Positions 6,591 through 14,423 of a stretch of 21,273 nt of DNA are shown piece by piece. The notes under the pieces were generated by a model that made no database searches, was not told where the DNA came from, and saw nothing but the letters and a program-made list of their open reading frames with translations. Every line of letters begins with the position of its first letter. The stretch's first letter is position 1. Source of the stretch: a bacterium (GTDB lineage: Bacteria; SZUA-182; SZUA-191; JAJRXT01); contig JAJRUU010000093.1 in assembly GCA_024277605.1 (NCBI GenBank), positions 1-21,273 on the forward strand, given 5' to 3'. The position numbers and the translations under genes were made by a program.

Positions 6591-8228
6591 TTAGAAGCGG
6601 GCGATAACAAACTGCCCCCAAATATCTTCAGCAAGTGGCTTGGGAAGTGATTCCTTGTAGCGGGCATATCTCTTGGTCTCGGTTATGAAGAATACCTCCT
6701 TCTGTCCGCCGCGTTCTGCAATCATCTTTTTAAATTGGTCGATATTTAACAGCCGCTGTCCGGCATCCGCATAGCTCAATCCATATTTTAGTTCACCCTT
6801 TTTGTCAAGCAGGTAAACGTCATCCCGCTTGTAGAACCAGCAGACGGCGCGAGCTAAGTCGTTTGTTACCAGGACAGTTTCCGGCAGGATTTGATCGGCA
6901 TATCTAAGCAGTAGCTCTGCGGGAGATTTTCTCTCCTTAACCTGATCAGGTAAAATAAAATGTCCGCAGAGCATGAAAAGTACCGGAGCTGCACAATAAA
7001 GCGCCAGTTGCTTTTTAAAGTCCGCTGTTTTGGAGGCGCCTATCAGGAGCAGCGCCCATACCGCCAGTCCGGCAGCTCCAATAATCCATTTCCAGGTTTC
7101 TCCCGCTGCATAAGCCTTTATACCTATAAAATCCGTAACCTGGATTATCAATAGCGCTAACGCCAGGGTGGCCATCAGGCCGACCATAAAATACACGCCC
7201 CTGGTAAAAACCCGTCTTTTTTCCCCTTCCATGTATTTTAGCAGACCAATGCTTATGAGCATAGCCAGCGGCGGAAAGCAGGGCAATAGAGAAGTTCCGA
7301 CCTTACCGGAAGAGACGGAGAAGAAAAGAAAAGGAAACACAAACCAGCACAGGGCAAAGCGAATCAGGGGATATTTTAAACGGACTTTTATTTCCGGGAT
7401 TACCGCCGGGGAAAAAATAATCCACGGCAGCGCCCCCCCGGCCAGTACAGGGACAAAGTACCAAAAAGGGGCCGCATGCTGGGCATTGTCGGCCATAAAG
7501 CGTTTGACGTGTTCTATCCAGAAGAAGTAGTGCCAGAAATCCGGCTCACTCAAGTGTACTATAACAGCCCAGGGCACAGAAACTATAACGGCGGTAATAA
7601 TTATAAGCCAGCTTAAAGATAATACATCCTTCAACCGCCGCTCCCATAACAGGAATGGCAGTATAGCCAAAAGCGGTACTACGAAAGCTAAAAACCCCTT
7701 GGTAAGAAACGCCAGGCCGCAGAAAATACCGCACAAGAACTGAAACACCAACTTTTTGCTATTGTCTTGTGCCATATATGACCAAAAGAAGGTCACCATA
7801 GAGCCGGTCACAAACAGTGACAGCAGGCTATCCAACACACTGAAAGTGCCTATGCCGTATACCAGCGGACAGGTGATGAAGATCGCTGCCGCAAATATTC
7901 CGGATAAGCTGACATTAGAGAATTTTCTCAGCATTAAGAAGATCATAAGTGCAGATAATCCCACCGCCATAGCGGATGGGAAGCGCATGGCAAATGCGTT
8001 TTCCCCGAACAGAATCATAGATAACGCATTGAGCCAGTACCCCATCACCGGTTTTTCAAAATAGCGTAATCCATTCAGCCGAGGCACAGCCCAATTCCCA
8101 GAGGCAATCATCTCTCTTGGAATCTCAGCATAGCGTACCTCATCAGGAATTATAACCGGTCTTACGCCGAGCGGGATTACATAAAGCAGCATAAAAATCC
8201 CGATTAGCGCCATGTATGTTTTCTTCAT
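6591..8228 (-). CDS. arnT: Lipid A 4-amino-4-deoxy-L-arabinosyltransferase ArnT
   Basis: An integral-membrane GT83 enzyme of 545 residues, close to the E. coli length (about 550). It transfers L-Ara4N from undecaprenyl phosphate to lipid A phosphates on the periplasmic face, lowering negative charge and the binding of cationic peptides such as polymyxin. The diagnostic N-terminal loop is present: IIPDEVRYAEIPREMIASG (Asp29-Glu30 in the catalytic region) followed by LNGLRYFEKPVMGYWL (Glu58). About a dozen hydrophobic helices follow, then a C-terminal soluble periplasmic domain from about 430. The arnD stop lies 16 bases upstream, and it is the last gene of arnC-arnA-arnD-arnT. Its ribosome binding site is poor, so coupling to arnD is likely. 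The stop codon borders repeat copy B. Confidence 0.94.
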   Translation of the reverse strand: MKKTYMALIGIFMLLYVIPLGVRPVIIPDEVRYAEIPREMIASGNWAVPRLNGLRYFEKPVMGYWLNALSMILFGENAFAMRFPSAMAVGLSALMIFLMLRKFSNVSLSGIFAAAIFITCPLVYGIGTFSVLDSLLSLFVTGSMVTFFWSYMAQDNSKKLVFQFLCGIFCGLAFLTKGFLAFVVPLLAILPFLLWERRLKDVLSLSWLIIITAVIVSVPWAVIVHLSEPDFWHYFFWIEHVKRFMADNAQHAAPFWYFVPVLAGGALPWIIFSPAVIPEIKVRLKYPLIRFALCWFVFPFLFFSVSSGKVGTSLLPCFPPLAMLISIGLLKYMEGEKRRVFTRGVYFMVGLMATLALALLIIQVTDFIGIKAYAAGETWKWIIGAAGLAVWALLLIGASKTADFKKQLALYCAAPVLFMLCGHFILPDQVKERKSPAELLLRYADQILPETVLVTNDLARAVCWFYKRDDVYLLDKKGELKYGLSYADAGQRLLNIDQFKKMIAERGGQKEVFFITETKRYARYKESLPKPLAEDIWGQFVIARF

Positions 8229-8244
8229 TTTTATGTTTTTTCCC

Positions 8245-9138
8245 TCACGCCGAAATGCCAGCCTGGCAGGAACAGTACCCTTCCCGCCCGGGGACTTCCC
8301 CTTCTATAACAGCGGCTTGTATGGCGGGCGGAGATGTTTTTAGTAAATTACCCAAGGGGGCAAAAGAAACACCTTTGTCTCGGGCCAACTTCACAAAATT
8401 CTCAAACAGGGGAAAACGGCTTATCCCCTCCACCTCGGCGTGGATGGTGAGTACATTCAGACCGTCAGGATCCAGCCGGGACATGATAGACTCATTATAA
8501 TTTTTATCTGAAATTCCGTTTCGGCCAATCAGCTCATCATAAGTCGGCAGGGTAACCGGAATCTGGGGCTGTGATAGCCGACAGCCGCCGATCATGGGGA
8601 AGAAGATATTTTCTCCGCGGCAATCGCTGTTATACACAAAGGGGAAGCGGTCTTTTTCCTCAAGCGCCAGGTTATTGCATTTCCACCCCGGTACCGCCGA
8701 ACAAACCGGCGGCTTGCCGGTAATCCGCTCCAGCAGATCAAATCCTTGTTTCAATGAACGCTGTATATCTTCCCGGCTCATTTCATTAATATGCGCCTGC
8801 CACGCATGGTGATCCCATGTATGAAGTCCGATTTCATGACCAGCCTCTGAGGTTGAGCGGATAATATCTGCCGTTTTCTTGCCGATCACCGGGCCGGGCC
8901 ATAACGTCCCCCTTAACAGAATATCCCAGCCGTAGAGATTGGGGGCATTCGTCCTGAGCATTTTAAACAGAAAATCAGGCCGCATCAGCCGCCACAGGTG
9001 CCGTCCCATATTATCCGGGCCGACAGAGAAAAAAAAGGACGCTTTTATGGAATACTCATCCAGCAGCCGGCAAAGGTTGGGAACCCCGCAACGTGTTCCT
9101 CTGAGGGTATCGACATCAATTCTCAGGCCGAGCAGCAT
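8245..9138 (-). CDS. arnD: 4-deoxy-4-formamido-L-arabinose-phosphoundecaprenol deformylase ArnD
   Basis: A 297-residue NodB-type polysaccharide deacetylase that removes the formyl group from undecaprenyl-phosphate-L-Ara4FN, giving the donor that ArnT uses. Family signatures are clear: GLRIDVDTLRGTRCGVP (Asp8, Asp10), FFFSVGPDNMGRHLWRL at 36-51, LYGWDILLRGTLWPG at 68-82, and GLHTWDHHAWQAH at 104-116 with metal-ligand His106 and His110. YNSDCRG and the late segment QIPVTLPTYDELIGRN also match. AAGGA lies six bases before the ATG; this site lies at the edge of the short repeat at 9146-9175. The arnA stop is 96 bases upstream and arnT follows after 16 bases. The C-terminal tail (GYCSCQAGISA) is Cys-containing and not part of the family pattern. 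Confidence 0.94.
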   Translation of the reverse strand: MLLGLRIDVDTLRGTRCGVPNLCRLLDEYSIKASFFFSVGPDNMGRHLWRLMRPDFLFKMLRTNAPNLYGWDILLRGTLWPGPVIGKKTADIIRSTSEAGHEIGLHTWDHHAWQAHINEMSREDIQRSLKQGFDLLERITGKPPVCSAVPGWKCNNLALEEKDRFPFVYNSDCRGENIFFPMIGGCRLSQPQIPVTLPTYDELIGRNGISDKNYNESIMSRLDPDGLNVLTIHAEVEGISRFPLFENFVKLARDKGVSFAPLGNLLKTSPPAIQAAVIEGEVPGREGYCSCQAGISA

Positions 9139-9145
9139 GACATAT

Positions 9146-9175
9146 CCTTAGGAGCCTGTCGAACTTTGGGGTTCG
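9146..9175 (+). repeat. Short dispersed repeat, copy 1 (CCTTAGGAG...TTTGGGGTTCG)
   Basis: About 30 bases between arnA and arnD, reading CCTTAGGAGCCTGTCGAACT then TTGGGGTTCG. An inverted copy with a few differences lies at 12527-12556. The left end overlaps the arnD ribosome binding site on the minus strand. Confidence 0.6.
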
Positions 9176-9234
9176 CAGCATAATCTTCAGCCACGCGGGG
9201 TGAGGCGCTTATGGATGCGGGAGACAAGCTCATC

Positions 9235-11247
9235 TCAGGTTCTGTCCGAACATGCTATGTTCAACTCAGCGGGGTTAATGGCCTCCCGCAGGAAAAAATC
9301 AAGGGTTTTCTCCACAGACTGGGCAAGACCTACCGTGGGAGTCCATTTAAGAAATCTCCGTGCGTTCCGAATGCTCGGCTTCCGGTGTTGTACGTCTTGA
9401 TAGCCGGAACCGTAATAGGATTTACTCTCCACTTCGCGGAATCCCGCAAATGGCGGGAATTTTGAACGCAGGGGATGTTTCTCAAACTTTTCCAGCAACA
9501 TTTCAGCCAGATCCTTTATACTAAACTCATTATCGGGATTCCCAATATTGATAATCCGGCCATCGCAGCATCCGTCCTTGTTTTCTATAATGCGGTATAA
9601 GCACTCCACGCCGTCTGCAATATCAGTAAAGCAACGCTTATGCTGCCCGCCGTCGATTAGTTGAATGGGGCTGCCTTCCACCAGATTTAGAATAAGTTGG
9701 GTGATGGCTCTTGAACTGCCGATACGAGCCGAATTCAGGCTGTCAAGCCGCGGGCCGATCCAGTTAAACGGTCGAAACAATGTAAACCGGAGGCCTTCTT
9801 TCTGCCCGTAAGCCCAGATCAGTCTGTCTAAGAGCTGCTTAGAACAGGAATATATCCAACGCTGCATTCGTATAGGCCCCAGCACCAGCTTGGAGTTATC
9901 TTCGTCGAACGCATCCTCATCGCACATTCCATATACCTCGGAGGTGGATGGGAAAACAATCCGCTTCTTGTTCTTTACGCAATACCGGGTAATTTTCAGG
10001 TTCTCTTCAAAATCCAGTTCGAATACTCCGATAGGATTCCGGGTATATTCAATTGGGGTAGCAATAGCCACCAAGGGAACCACTATATCGCACTTCTTGA
10101 TATGGTATTCGATCCACTCGCGATGAATTGAAATGTCCCCCTGGTCGAAGTGGAATCCCGGCCTGTTCAGTAGTCTCTCAATAGAGCTTGAGCGTAAGTC
10201 CATACCGTGCACTTCATATTTTCCACTCTCCAGTAAACGTTCGCTTAGAGCGTTACCGATAAAGCCGTCAACCCCTAAGATGAGAACGGTCTTTTTTCTG
10301 TATGCCTCCATCCGGCTGTCAGCGGATGATCCAAAGGTTATGCCCTGTACCAGATTGAGTTCTTTTACAAGCTGGGCGCCGTTCATGTAGATACCATCTT
10401 CCGGCTGACAAAAGTCTATTTGTACTGCATTTTCGCCGGATGTGATTATTAGGGGATTCGTTGAAACAATAGTTCCCGGCGCTAATTCTGGAGCACTCAG
10501 GGGTGTTTCTGTAACCGCCCAGAAGATACACTTCCTGTTTCCCACATAACTGAAGGCGCCGGGATAAGGCAGGGTTACTCCCCTGACCAGGTTTCTGATG
10601 TGGGCGGCGGTTTTGTTCCAATCTATCTCACCGTCGCAGGGTCGGCGACCGCCAAAGTAGGTAGCCTGAGAATGATCCTGAGGTTGGCGCGGCGCATTAC
10701 CAGCCTTTATGAGCGGAAGGATCTCATTCAGCATGTCGGCGGCGGAGATTGTTGTTTTATCATAAAGTGATTTTGCGGTGTCATTATCTGAGATGTTGAT
10801 CTTTTTCCGGCAAACAATATCTCCATCATCCGGTTTGGGGGTCATATAGTGCAGAGTCACCCCGGTCTCTTTTTCGCCGTTTATAATTGCCCAGTTGATA
10901 GGACATCGCCCCCGGTATTCAGGCAGCAGGGAGCCATGCAGATTGAGGCAGCCCAGCGGGGGAATTTCCAGGATAGATTTTTTGAGCATCTGACGGTAAT
11001 AGAAAGAAAACAGTATCTCAGGCTTAAGTTCACGTATCTTGTTAACCCATAAGGGATGATTTATGTCTTCGGGAGCAAAAACAGGTATATTATGAAATGC
11101 GGCAAGCTCCGCCACAGAGCGAAACCAGATATTTTCCTGGGGATTATCCCGGTGAGTAAAAACCGCGGCAATTTCAAACCCGTTTTTTAGCAGGGCTTCA
11201 ATCCCCGCACAGCCGATATTGTGATAAGCTAAAACAACAGTTCTCAT
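9235..11247 (-). CDS. arnA: Bifunctional UDP-L-Ara4N formyltransferase / UDP-glucuronate decarboxylase ArnA
   Basis: A two-domain cytoplasmic enzyme of 670 residues (E. coli 660). The N-terminal formyltransferase (about 1-305) has the catalytic triad at Asn102 and His104 (LNLHGSLLPEYRG) and Asp140 (KPDDGDI), the same numbering as in E. coli. The C-terminal SDR domain (about 318-660) oxidatively decarboxylates UDP-glucuronate. It has the Rossmann motif GVDGFIGNAL at 325-334, Glu437 (TSEVYG), Tyr466 and Lys470 (YSCSK), and Arg622 (HRKPSIRNA), all three residues later than the E. coli positions. Every key residue is therefore intact. GAGGT precedes the ATG by six bases, and the arnC stop is 32 bases upstream. 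The intermediate between its two reactions needs the aminotransferase ArnB, which is not encoded in this window. Confidence 0.95.
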   Translation of the reverse strand: MRTVVLAYHNIGCAGIEALLKNGFEIAAVFTHRDNPQENIWFRSVAELAAFHNIPVFAPEDINHPLWVNKIRELKPEILFSFYYRQMLKKSILEIPPLGCLNLHGSLLPEYRGRCPINWAIINGEKETGVTLHYMTPKPDDGDIVCRKKINISDNDTAKSLYDKTTISAADMLNEILPLIKAGNAPRQPQDHSQATYFGGRRPCDGEIDWNKTAAHIRNLVRGVTLPYPGAFSYVGNRKCIFWAVTETPLSAPELAPGTIVSTNPLIITSGENAVQIDFCQPEDGIYMNGAQLVKELNLVQGITFGSSADSRMEAYRKKTVLILGVDGFIGNALSERLLESGKYEVHGMDLRSSSIERLLNRPGFHFDQGDISIHREWIEYHIKKCDIVVPLVAIATPIEYTRNPIGVFELDFEENLKITRYCVKNKKRIVFPSTSEVYGMCDEDAFDEDNSKLVLGPIRMQRWIYSCSKQLLDRLIWAYGQKEGLRFTLFRPFNWIGPRLDSLNSARIGSSRAITQLILNLVEGSPIQLIDGGQHKRCFTDIADGVECLYRIIENKDGCCDGRIINIGNPDNEFSIKDLAEMLLEKFEKHPLRSKFPPFAGFREVESKSYYGSGYQDVQHRKPSIRNARRFLKWTPTVGLAQSVEKTLDFFLREAINPAELNIACSDRT

Positions 11248-11279
11248 AAAATTACCTCAGCTTCATGCGTTAAATTGTT

Positions 11280-12248
11280 TCATATCCCTTTGCCGACAAC
11301 CCGATCAACAAAATAACGGGGATTGCCCCTGACATTCTGATGGATCCGTCCGATATATTCGCCCAGCAATCCCATCCCTATAAATTGGGCGCCAATGAAT
11401 ATAAAAAGAATGGCAAACAGGGTAAAAACACCCTCCGCCGCCCATTGGGGTCCATAAATCAAGCGCATTAGCAGCAGGAATACGCCGAACCCCATCCCCA
11501 GAAGCGATATTATTACCCCCAGGACACTCAGCAGGCGCAGCGGAAAAGTTGTCATACTGGTTAAAAGGTCGAACTGAAGATTAATCAATTTCCATAAACT
11601 GTATTTTGAATCGCCGTGACAGCGTTTTTCATGGCTTACCTCAACCTCCGTCGCCGAACCGGCAAACGTGTTGGCCAGGATGGGGATAAAAGTAATCCGC
11701 TCACGGCAATTAAGCATGGCCTCCACGATATGGCGGCGATAAGCCCGCAACATACAGCCGTAGTCGTGCATCATTACCCCGGTGGATTTGCGGACGGCAA
11801 TATTGATCATGGATGAGGAAGCCTTCCTAAATAACGAGTCGGCTCTGTTAGTCCTGACACTGCCCACTACATCAAACCCCTCTTCCATTTTGTGCAATAG
11901 TTCGGGAATTTCTTCAGGCGGGTTTTGCAGATCAGCATCAAGCGTTACCACTATTTCTCCTCGCGACTCGGCAAATCCCGCCATAAGCGCACTGTGCTGG
12001 CCGTAATTGCGGTTTAACAGAATTCCAATGACCTTGCCTTTATTTAGTCTGGCTGCTTCAATGATTTTTTCCGGCGATCGGTCAGTACTGCCATCGTCAA
12101 CCAGAATAATCTCAAATGGCTTTTCAGTGCCGTCGCAAATTTTCAGGCAGCGGCTTACGAGCTCTTCAAGATTATCTTCCTCATTAAAGACGGGAATAAC
12201 CACCGATACGCCAGACGACCAATTACCTTTTTCCGATACCGCAGTCAT
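11280..12248 (-). CDS. arnC: Undecaprenyl-phosphate 4-deoxy-4-formamido-L-arabinose transferase ArnC
   Basis: A 322-residue GT2 glycosyltransferase that moves L-Ara4FN from UDP to undecaprenyl phosphate at the inner membrane. The nucleotide-binding start VSVVIPVFNEEDNLEELV, LVDDGSTD at 50-56 and the metal-binding Asp104-x-Asp106 (TLDADLQNP) are present. The stretch MHDYGCMLRAYRRHIVEAML separates ArnC from ordinary dolichol-phosphate mannose synthase-like proteins. Two C-terminal transmembrane helices (about 238-262 and 272-298) lead to MGLLGEYIGRIHQNVRGNPR, also typical. AAGGAG lies nine bases before the ATG. That site directly abuts the palindromic end of repeat copy C, so transcription must start within or beyond the repeat. 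It is the first gene of the arn set. In enterobacteria arnB precedes it; here a repeat does. Confidence 0.94.
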   Translation of the reverse strand: MTAVSEKGNWSSGVSVVIPVFNEEDNLEELVSRCLKICDGTEKPFEIILVDDGSTDRSPEKIIEAARLNKGKVIGILLNRNYGQHSALMAGFAESRGEIVVTLDADLQNPPEEIPELLHKMEEGFDVVGSVRTNRADSLFRKASSSMINIAVRKSTGVMMHDYGCMLRAYRRHIVEAMLNCRERITFIPILANTFAGSATEVEVSHEKRCHGDSKYSLWKLINLQFDLLTSMTTFPLRLLSVLGVIISLLGMGFGVFLLLMRLIYGPQWAAEGVFTLFAILFIFIGAQFIGMGLLGEYIGRIHQNVRGNPRYFVDRVVGKGI

Positions 12249-12263
12249 TTAACGCTACTCCTT

Positions 12264-12441
12264 AACCCGAAAAATTCGGGTCTTGTTATGGGCAAATAGA
12301 TATTTAGTTGAAGAATATAGATTTATCAGTTTCCTGTTCCTGCCGCCCTTGGGCAAACAAAGTTTTATTGGACGTTGGCTCATAAACCTTACCTCACAAG
12401 GGGTGTCTTGCGAACCCAGCCTGAATTTATGAATAGATCGG
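12264..12441. repeat. MITE-like repeat, copy C
   Basis: It starts with the palindrome AACCCGAAAAATTCGGGT (12264-12281), then TTGTTATGGGCAAATAGATA, and runs through TTGGACGTTGGCTCATAAAC to CTGAATTTATGAATAGATCG. It matches the reverse complement of copy B (6384-6555) over about 175 bases with scattered changes. The palindromic end abuts the arnC ribosome binding site. With the hairpins at 12467-12494 and the repeat at 12527-12556 it fills the 302-base gap; nothing in the gap looks coding. Confidence 0.8.
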
Positions 12442-12466
12442 GGTACAAGGAGTTCATTTTCGTTAA

Positions 12467-12494
12467 GGGGACGGGTCCCCGGGGACATATCCCC
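12467..12494. repeat. Tandem GGGGAC hairpins
   Basis: GGGGACGGGTCCCC is followed directly by GGGGACATATCCCC. Each can form a small GC-rich hairpin, and their junction is the 12-bp palindrome GTCCCCGGGGAC. Similar GGGAC-type sequences occur at 15426-15463 and 16056-16069. It lies downstream of the radical SAM gene on the minus strand and might end its transcript. Confidence 0.55.
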
Positions 12495-12526
12495 AATGGG
12501 CTATATTTCTCACTTGCTTAAGCTAA

Positions 12527-12556
12527 CGAACCCCAAAGTCCGACCGCCTCCTAGGG
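12527..12556 (-). repeat. Short dispersed repeat, copy 2
   Basis: This is an inverted relative of 9146-9175; on the minus strand it reads CCCTAGGAGGCGGTCGGACT then TTGGGGTTCG. The TAG stop of the radical SAM gene's C-terminal piece is inside it. Confidence 0.6.
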
Positions 12557-12904
12557 CGTTTTTCCACCCGCCCTTAAGGCTCTGTATTTTATATCACCCA
12601 AGAGCATCCTTTTTAATTTCTTCTTGGTCTTATAATCCCGAACCACATCCACACTTTCCATAGTGAAGGGGTTCAATCCGGTCCAGTACATACAGGTGGA
12701 GATGGTCATGGGGGTTGGTGTAAAAACCTGGAATTGCTCAATATTTTTTAAACTGTAAAGCCTTTTTTTCAAGAGCAGAACCTCATCTTGATCGTCACCG
12801 GGATGACCGATCATAAAATAGTATCTAAGGAACTGTTTATTGTTTTTGTTCAGGGATTTAAACAGAGACAAAAAATCATTAAACCCGGAATTGTCCTTAT
12901 GCAT
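12551..12904 (-). CDS. YgiQ-family radical SAM protein, C-terminal part (after in-frame TAG)
   Basis: This 117-residue frame continues in phase from the TAG at 12925-12923; the six codons between read EKVLKL, as expected of an uninterrupted YgiQ chain (APEH-x-x-EKVLKLM). The piece contains LRYYFMIGHPGDDQDEVLLL, then QVFTPTPMTISTCMYWTGLN, both conserved in the C-terminal half of the radical SAM barrel of this family. It has no ribosome binding site worth the name (AAGG of the coding sequence is upstream by chance), so independent translation is doubtful. The end (LLGDIKYRALRAGGKTP) seems shorter than family members that continue for about 40 residues. The stop is within a dispersed repeat, so the tail may have been replaced. 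Confidence 0.75.
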   Translation of the reverse strand: MHKDNSGFNDFLSLFKSLNKNNKQFLRYYFMIGHPGDDQDEVLLLKKRLYSLKNIEQFQVFTPTPMTISTCMYWTGLNPFTMESVDVVRDYKTKKKLKRMLLGDIKYRALRAGGKTP

Positions 12905-12922
12905 GAGTTTTAAGACCTTCTC

Positions 12923-12925
12923 CTA
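12923..12925 (-). other. In-frame amber codon inside the YgiQ-family gene
   Basis: A single TAG at codon 404 separates the two parts, with no frame change. In family members this position, in the context APEHTS-EKVLKLM, is normally a serine, so a one-base change from TCG would explain it. TAG is not the stop of any other complete gene in the window; the others end in TAA or TGA. Confidence 0.85.
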
Positions 12926-14134
12926 GAAATGTTCCGGGGCGATCTTCAGCCAGCCGGAGATGTGGTGCTCACTGATCTTTTTCAGGTAATTCCTGCTGCC
13001 CAGCGCCAGGTCATAACGGATTCCGCTTCTAACAAAAACCTTCTTTATGCCGCTGATCTTTCTGGCGCAGCTTAAGAGGTTGATCAGCCGGTTACAGCTT
13101 CTATCCAGCGCCGGGCATTTCAGGCAGTCCCGGCCGCAATTTTTGACGCAATCCATGCCGTACATATTAGCGCTGGGGCCCCCCAGATCATCAACATAGC
13201 CCTTAAATTCGGGGTGCTTGGTGAGCTTCTTTATCTCGGACAGGATGCTTTCCTCAGTTCTGGAGATGATCCGCTCGCCCTGATGCAAGGCCAGGGAGCA
13301 ATAGTTGCACTTCCCAATACAGCCCCGGTGGGTGACCACTGAAAAATGCGCCATCTTCAATAGGGATTGCGGGTGCAATTTTCGGGAATAAGGAAGCGCA
13401 TAGACCCAATCCAGATCCTCAGGGGTACATCGCGGGTATTTATACTGCAAGAGATAACGCGGGCCGCACCTTTGCGCCAGGTTTTTGAAATTGGAGAGGG
13501 CTAGTTGCATCCGGCAGAAAAGCCCTTTGTCCTGAAGCACATCTTCAAAGGCGGGGAGCAGCTCAAAAGAGGGGTCTGCGGTTTTGCGGATTATGCACGT
13601 GCCCTCTATGCCATTTAAGTCGGCCTGATCGTTTAGCCTTTGGGCAATCTCCAGAATCTGCTTTTCGCCATTCCCATAAACCAGGATGTCCGCCCTGGAA
13701 TCAAATAAAATGCTTCGCCTTAAGGCATTGTCCCAGTAATCATAGTGAGCGACCCTCCGCAACGAGGCCTCTATGCCGCCGATAACGATCTTGATTGGCT
13801 TATGATATTCCTTGATTTTGTTGCAGTAAAAAATAACCGCCCGATCGGGCATGTCCGTTACAAAGCTGTGCGCATCAGCCGCCCTGGGCTTTTTCAGTGG
13901 GGTGTAATTGTTAAGCAGGCTGTCAATGGAGCCTGAGGTAACACAAAAACAAAGCCCGGGCTGACCCAGACTGATAAATTCGGCCTTGGTTTTCGGCTTT
14001 TCCAGGATGCCCACACTGTATCCCTTGGCATCCAGTACCCTGGCGATGACCCCTGCCGGGGAGAGCGGGTGGTCATCGTAATACTCACCCGTAACTATAA
14101 TTACATCAAAACCAGTCCCTGTTTTGGATATCAC
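12923..14134 (-). CDS. YgiQ-family radical SAM protein, N-terminal part (ends at in-frame TAG)
   Basis: The 403-residue first part of a protein that would have about 527 residues. The N-terminal YgiQ domain is at about 10-240 (FDVIIVTGEYYDDHPLSPAG, IVIGGIEASLRRVAHYDYWD). The radical SAM cluster motif is Cys272-x3-Cys276-x2-Cys279 (HRGCIGKCNYCSL). VDDLGGPSANMYG and the four-cysteine segment CVKNCGRDCLKC then follow, as in YgiQ. The biochemical role of YgiQ proteins is not known. The start is GTG, six bases after AGGA; a promoter (TTTACA, 17 bases, TATTAT) lies upstream. The frame stops at TAG just after APEHF; without the C-terminal barrel strands the product would probably be inactive. It is a pseudogene by one substitution, a sequencing error, or an amber-readthrough gene. 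Confidence 0.88.
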   Translation of the reverse strand: MISKTGTGFDVIIVTGEYYDDHPLSPAGVIARVLDAKGYSVGILEKPKTKAEFISLGQPGLCFCVTSGSIDSLLNNYTPLKKPRAADAHSFVTDMPDRAVIFYCNKIKEYHKPIKIVIGGIEASLRRVAHYDYWDNALRRSILFDSRADILVYGNGEKQILEIAQRLNDQADLNGIEGTCIIRKTADPSFELLPAFEDVLQDKGLFCRMQLALSNFKNLAQRCGPRYLLQYKYPRCTPEDLDWVYALPYSRKLHPQSLLKMAHFSVVTHRGCIGKCNYCSLALHQGERIISRTEESILSEIKKLTKHPEFKGYVDDLGGPSANMYGMDCVKNCGRDCLKCPALDRSCNRLINLLSCARKISGIKKVFVRSGIRYDLALGSRNYLKKISEHHISGWLKIAPEHF

Positions 14135-14189
14135 TTTAGATCCTGCATCTAGCCCAGGTTATTCATAAATAATGGCTGACTATTAACCT

Positions 14190-14218
14190 ATAATACATAT
14201 TTTACAGCGCTATGTAAA
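14190..14218 (-). promoter_or_regulatory. Promoter of the YgiQ-family gene
   Basis: On the minus strand TTTACA (14218-14213) and TATTAT (14195-14190) are 17 bases apart, 55 bases before the GTG start. The -35 is the left arm of an inverted repeat (TTTACA...TGTAAA, 18 bases), which may be a regulator site. Confidence 0.65.
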
Positions 14219-14319
14219 TGATTCAATCTCTGATGGCCGGTTGACCCTTGGTTTGAGCAGGCAGGTGACCACACTTTTGGTGGGATTTTGTCTTCATCGT
14301 GCAGAGCACCTATTAACCT

Positions 14320-14423
14320 GATCTATTCATAAACTCAGACTAGATTCGCCAGACCTCTTGTGAGATAAGGTTTATGAGCCAACGTCCTGAAGAAACAGGC
14401 TGTGCCTGCCCGAATTTTTCGGG
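14320..14423. repeat. MITE-like repeat, copy D (internally deleted)
   Basis: It starts GATCTATTCATAAACTCAGA and follows copy B to AGCCAACGTCC, then jumps to TGAAGAAACAGGCTGTGCCT and ends with CCCGAATTTTTCGGG (14409-14423). The missing part corresponds to about 100 bases of copy B between AACGTCC and the spacer before its second palindrome. TTAG follows and holds the stop codon of the glycosylase gene, exactly as at arnT. Confidence 0.78.

Noticed and set aside
12923..12925. Selenocysteine or programmed frameshift as explanation for the broken radical SAM gene
   Set aside because: The codon is TAG, not TGA, and the frame is unchanged on either side, so neither mechanism applies.
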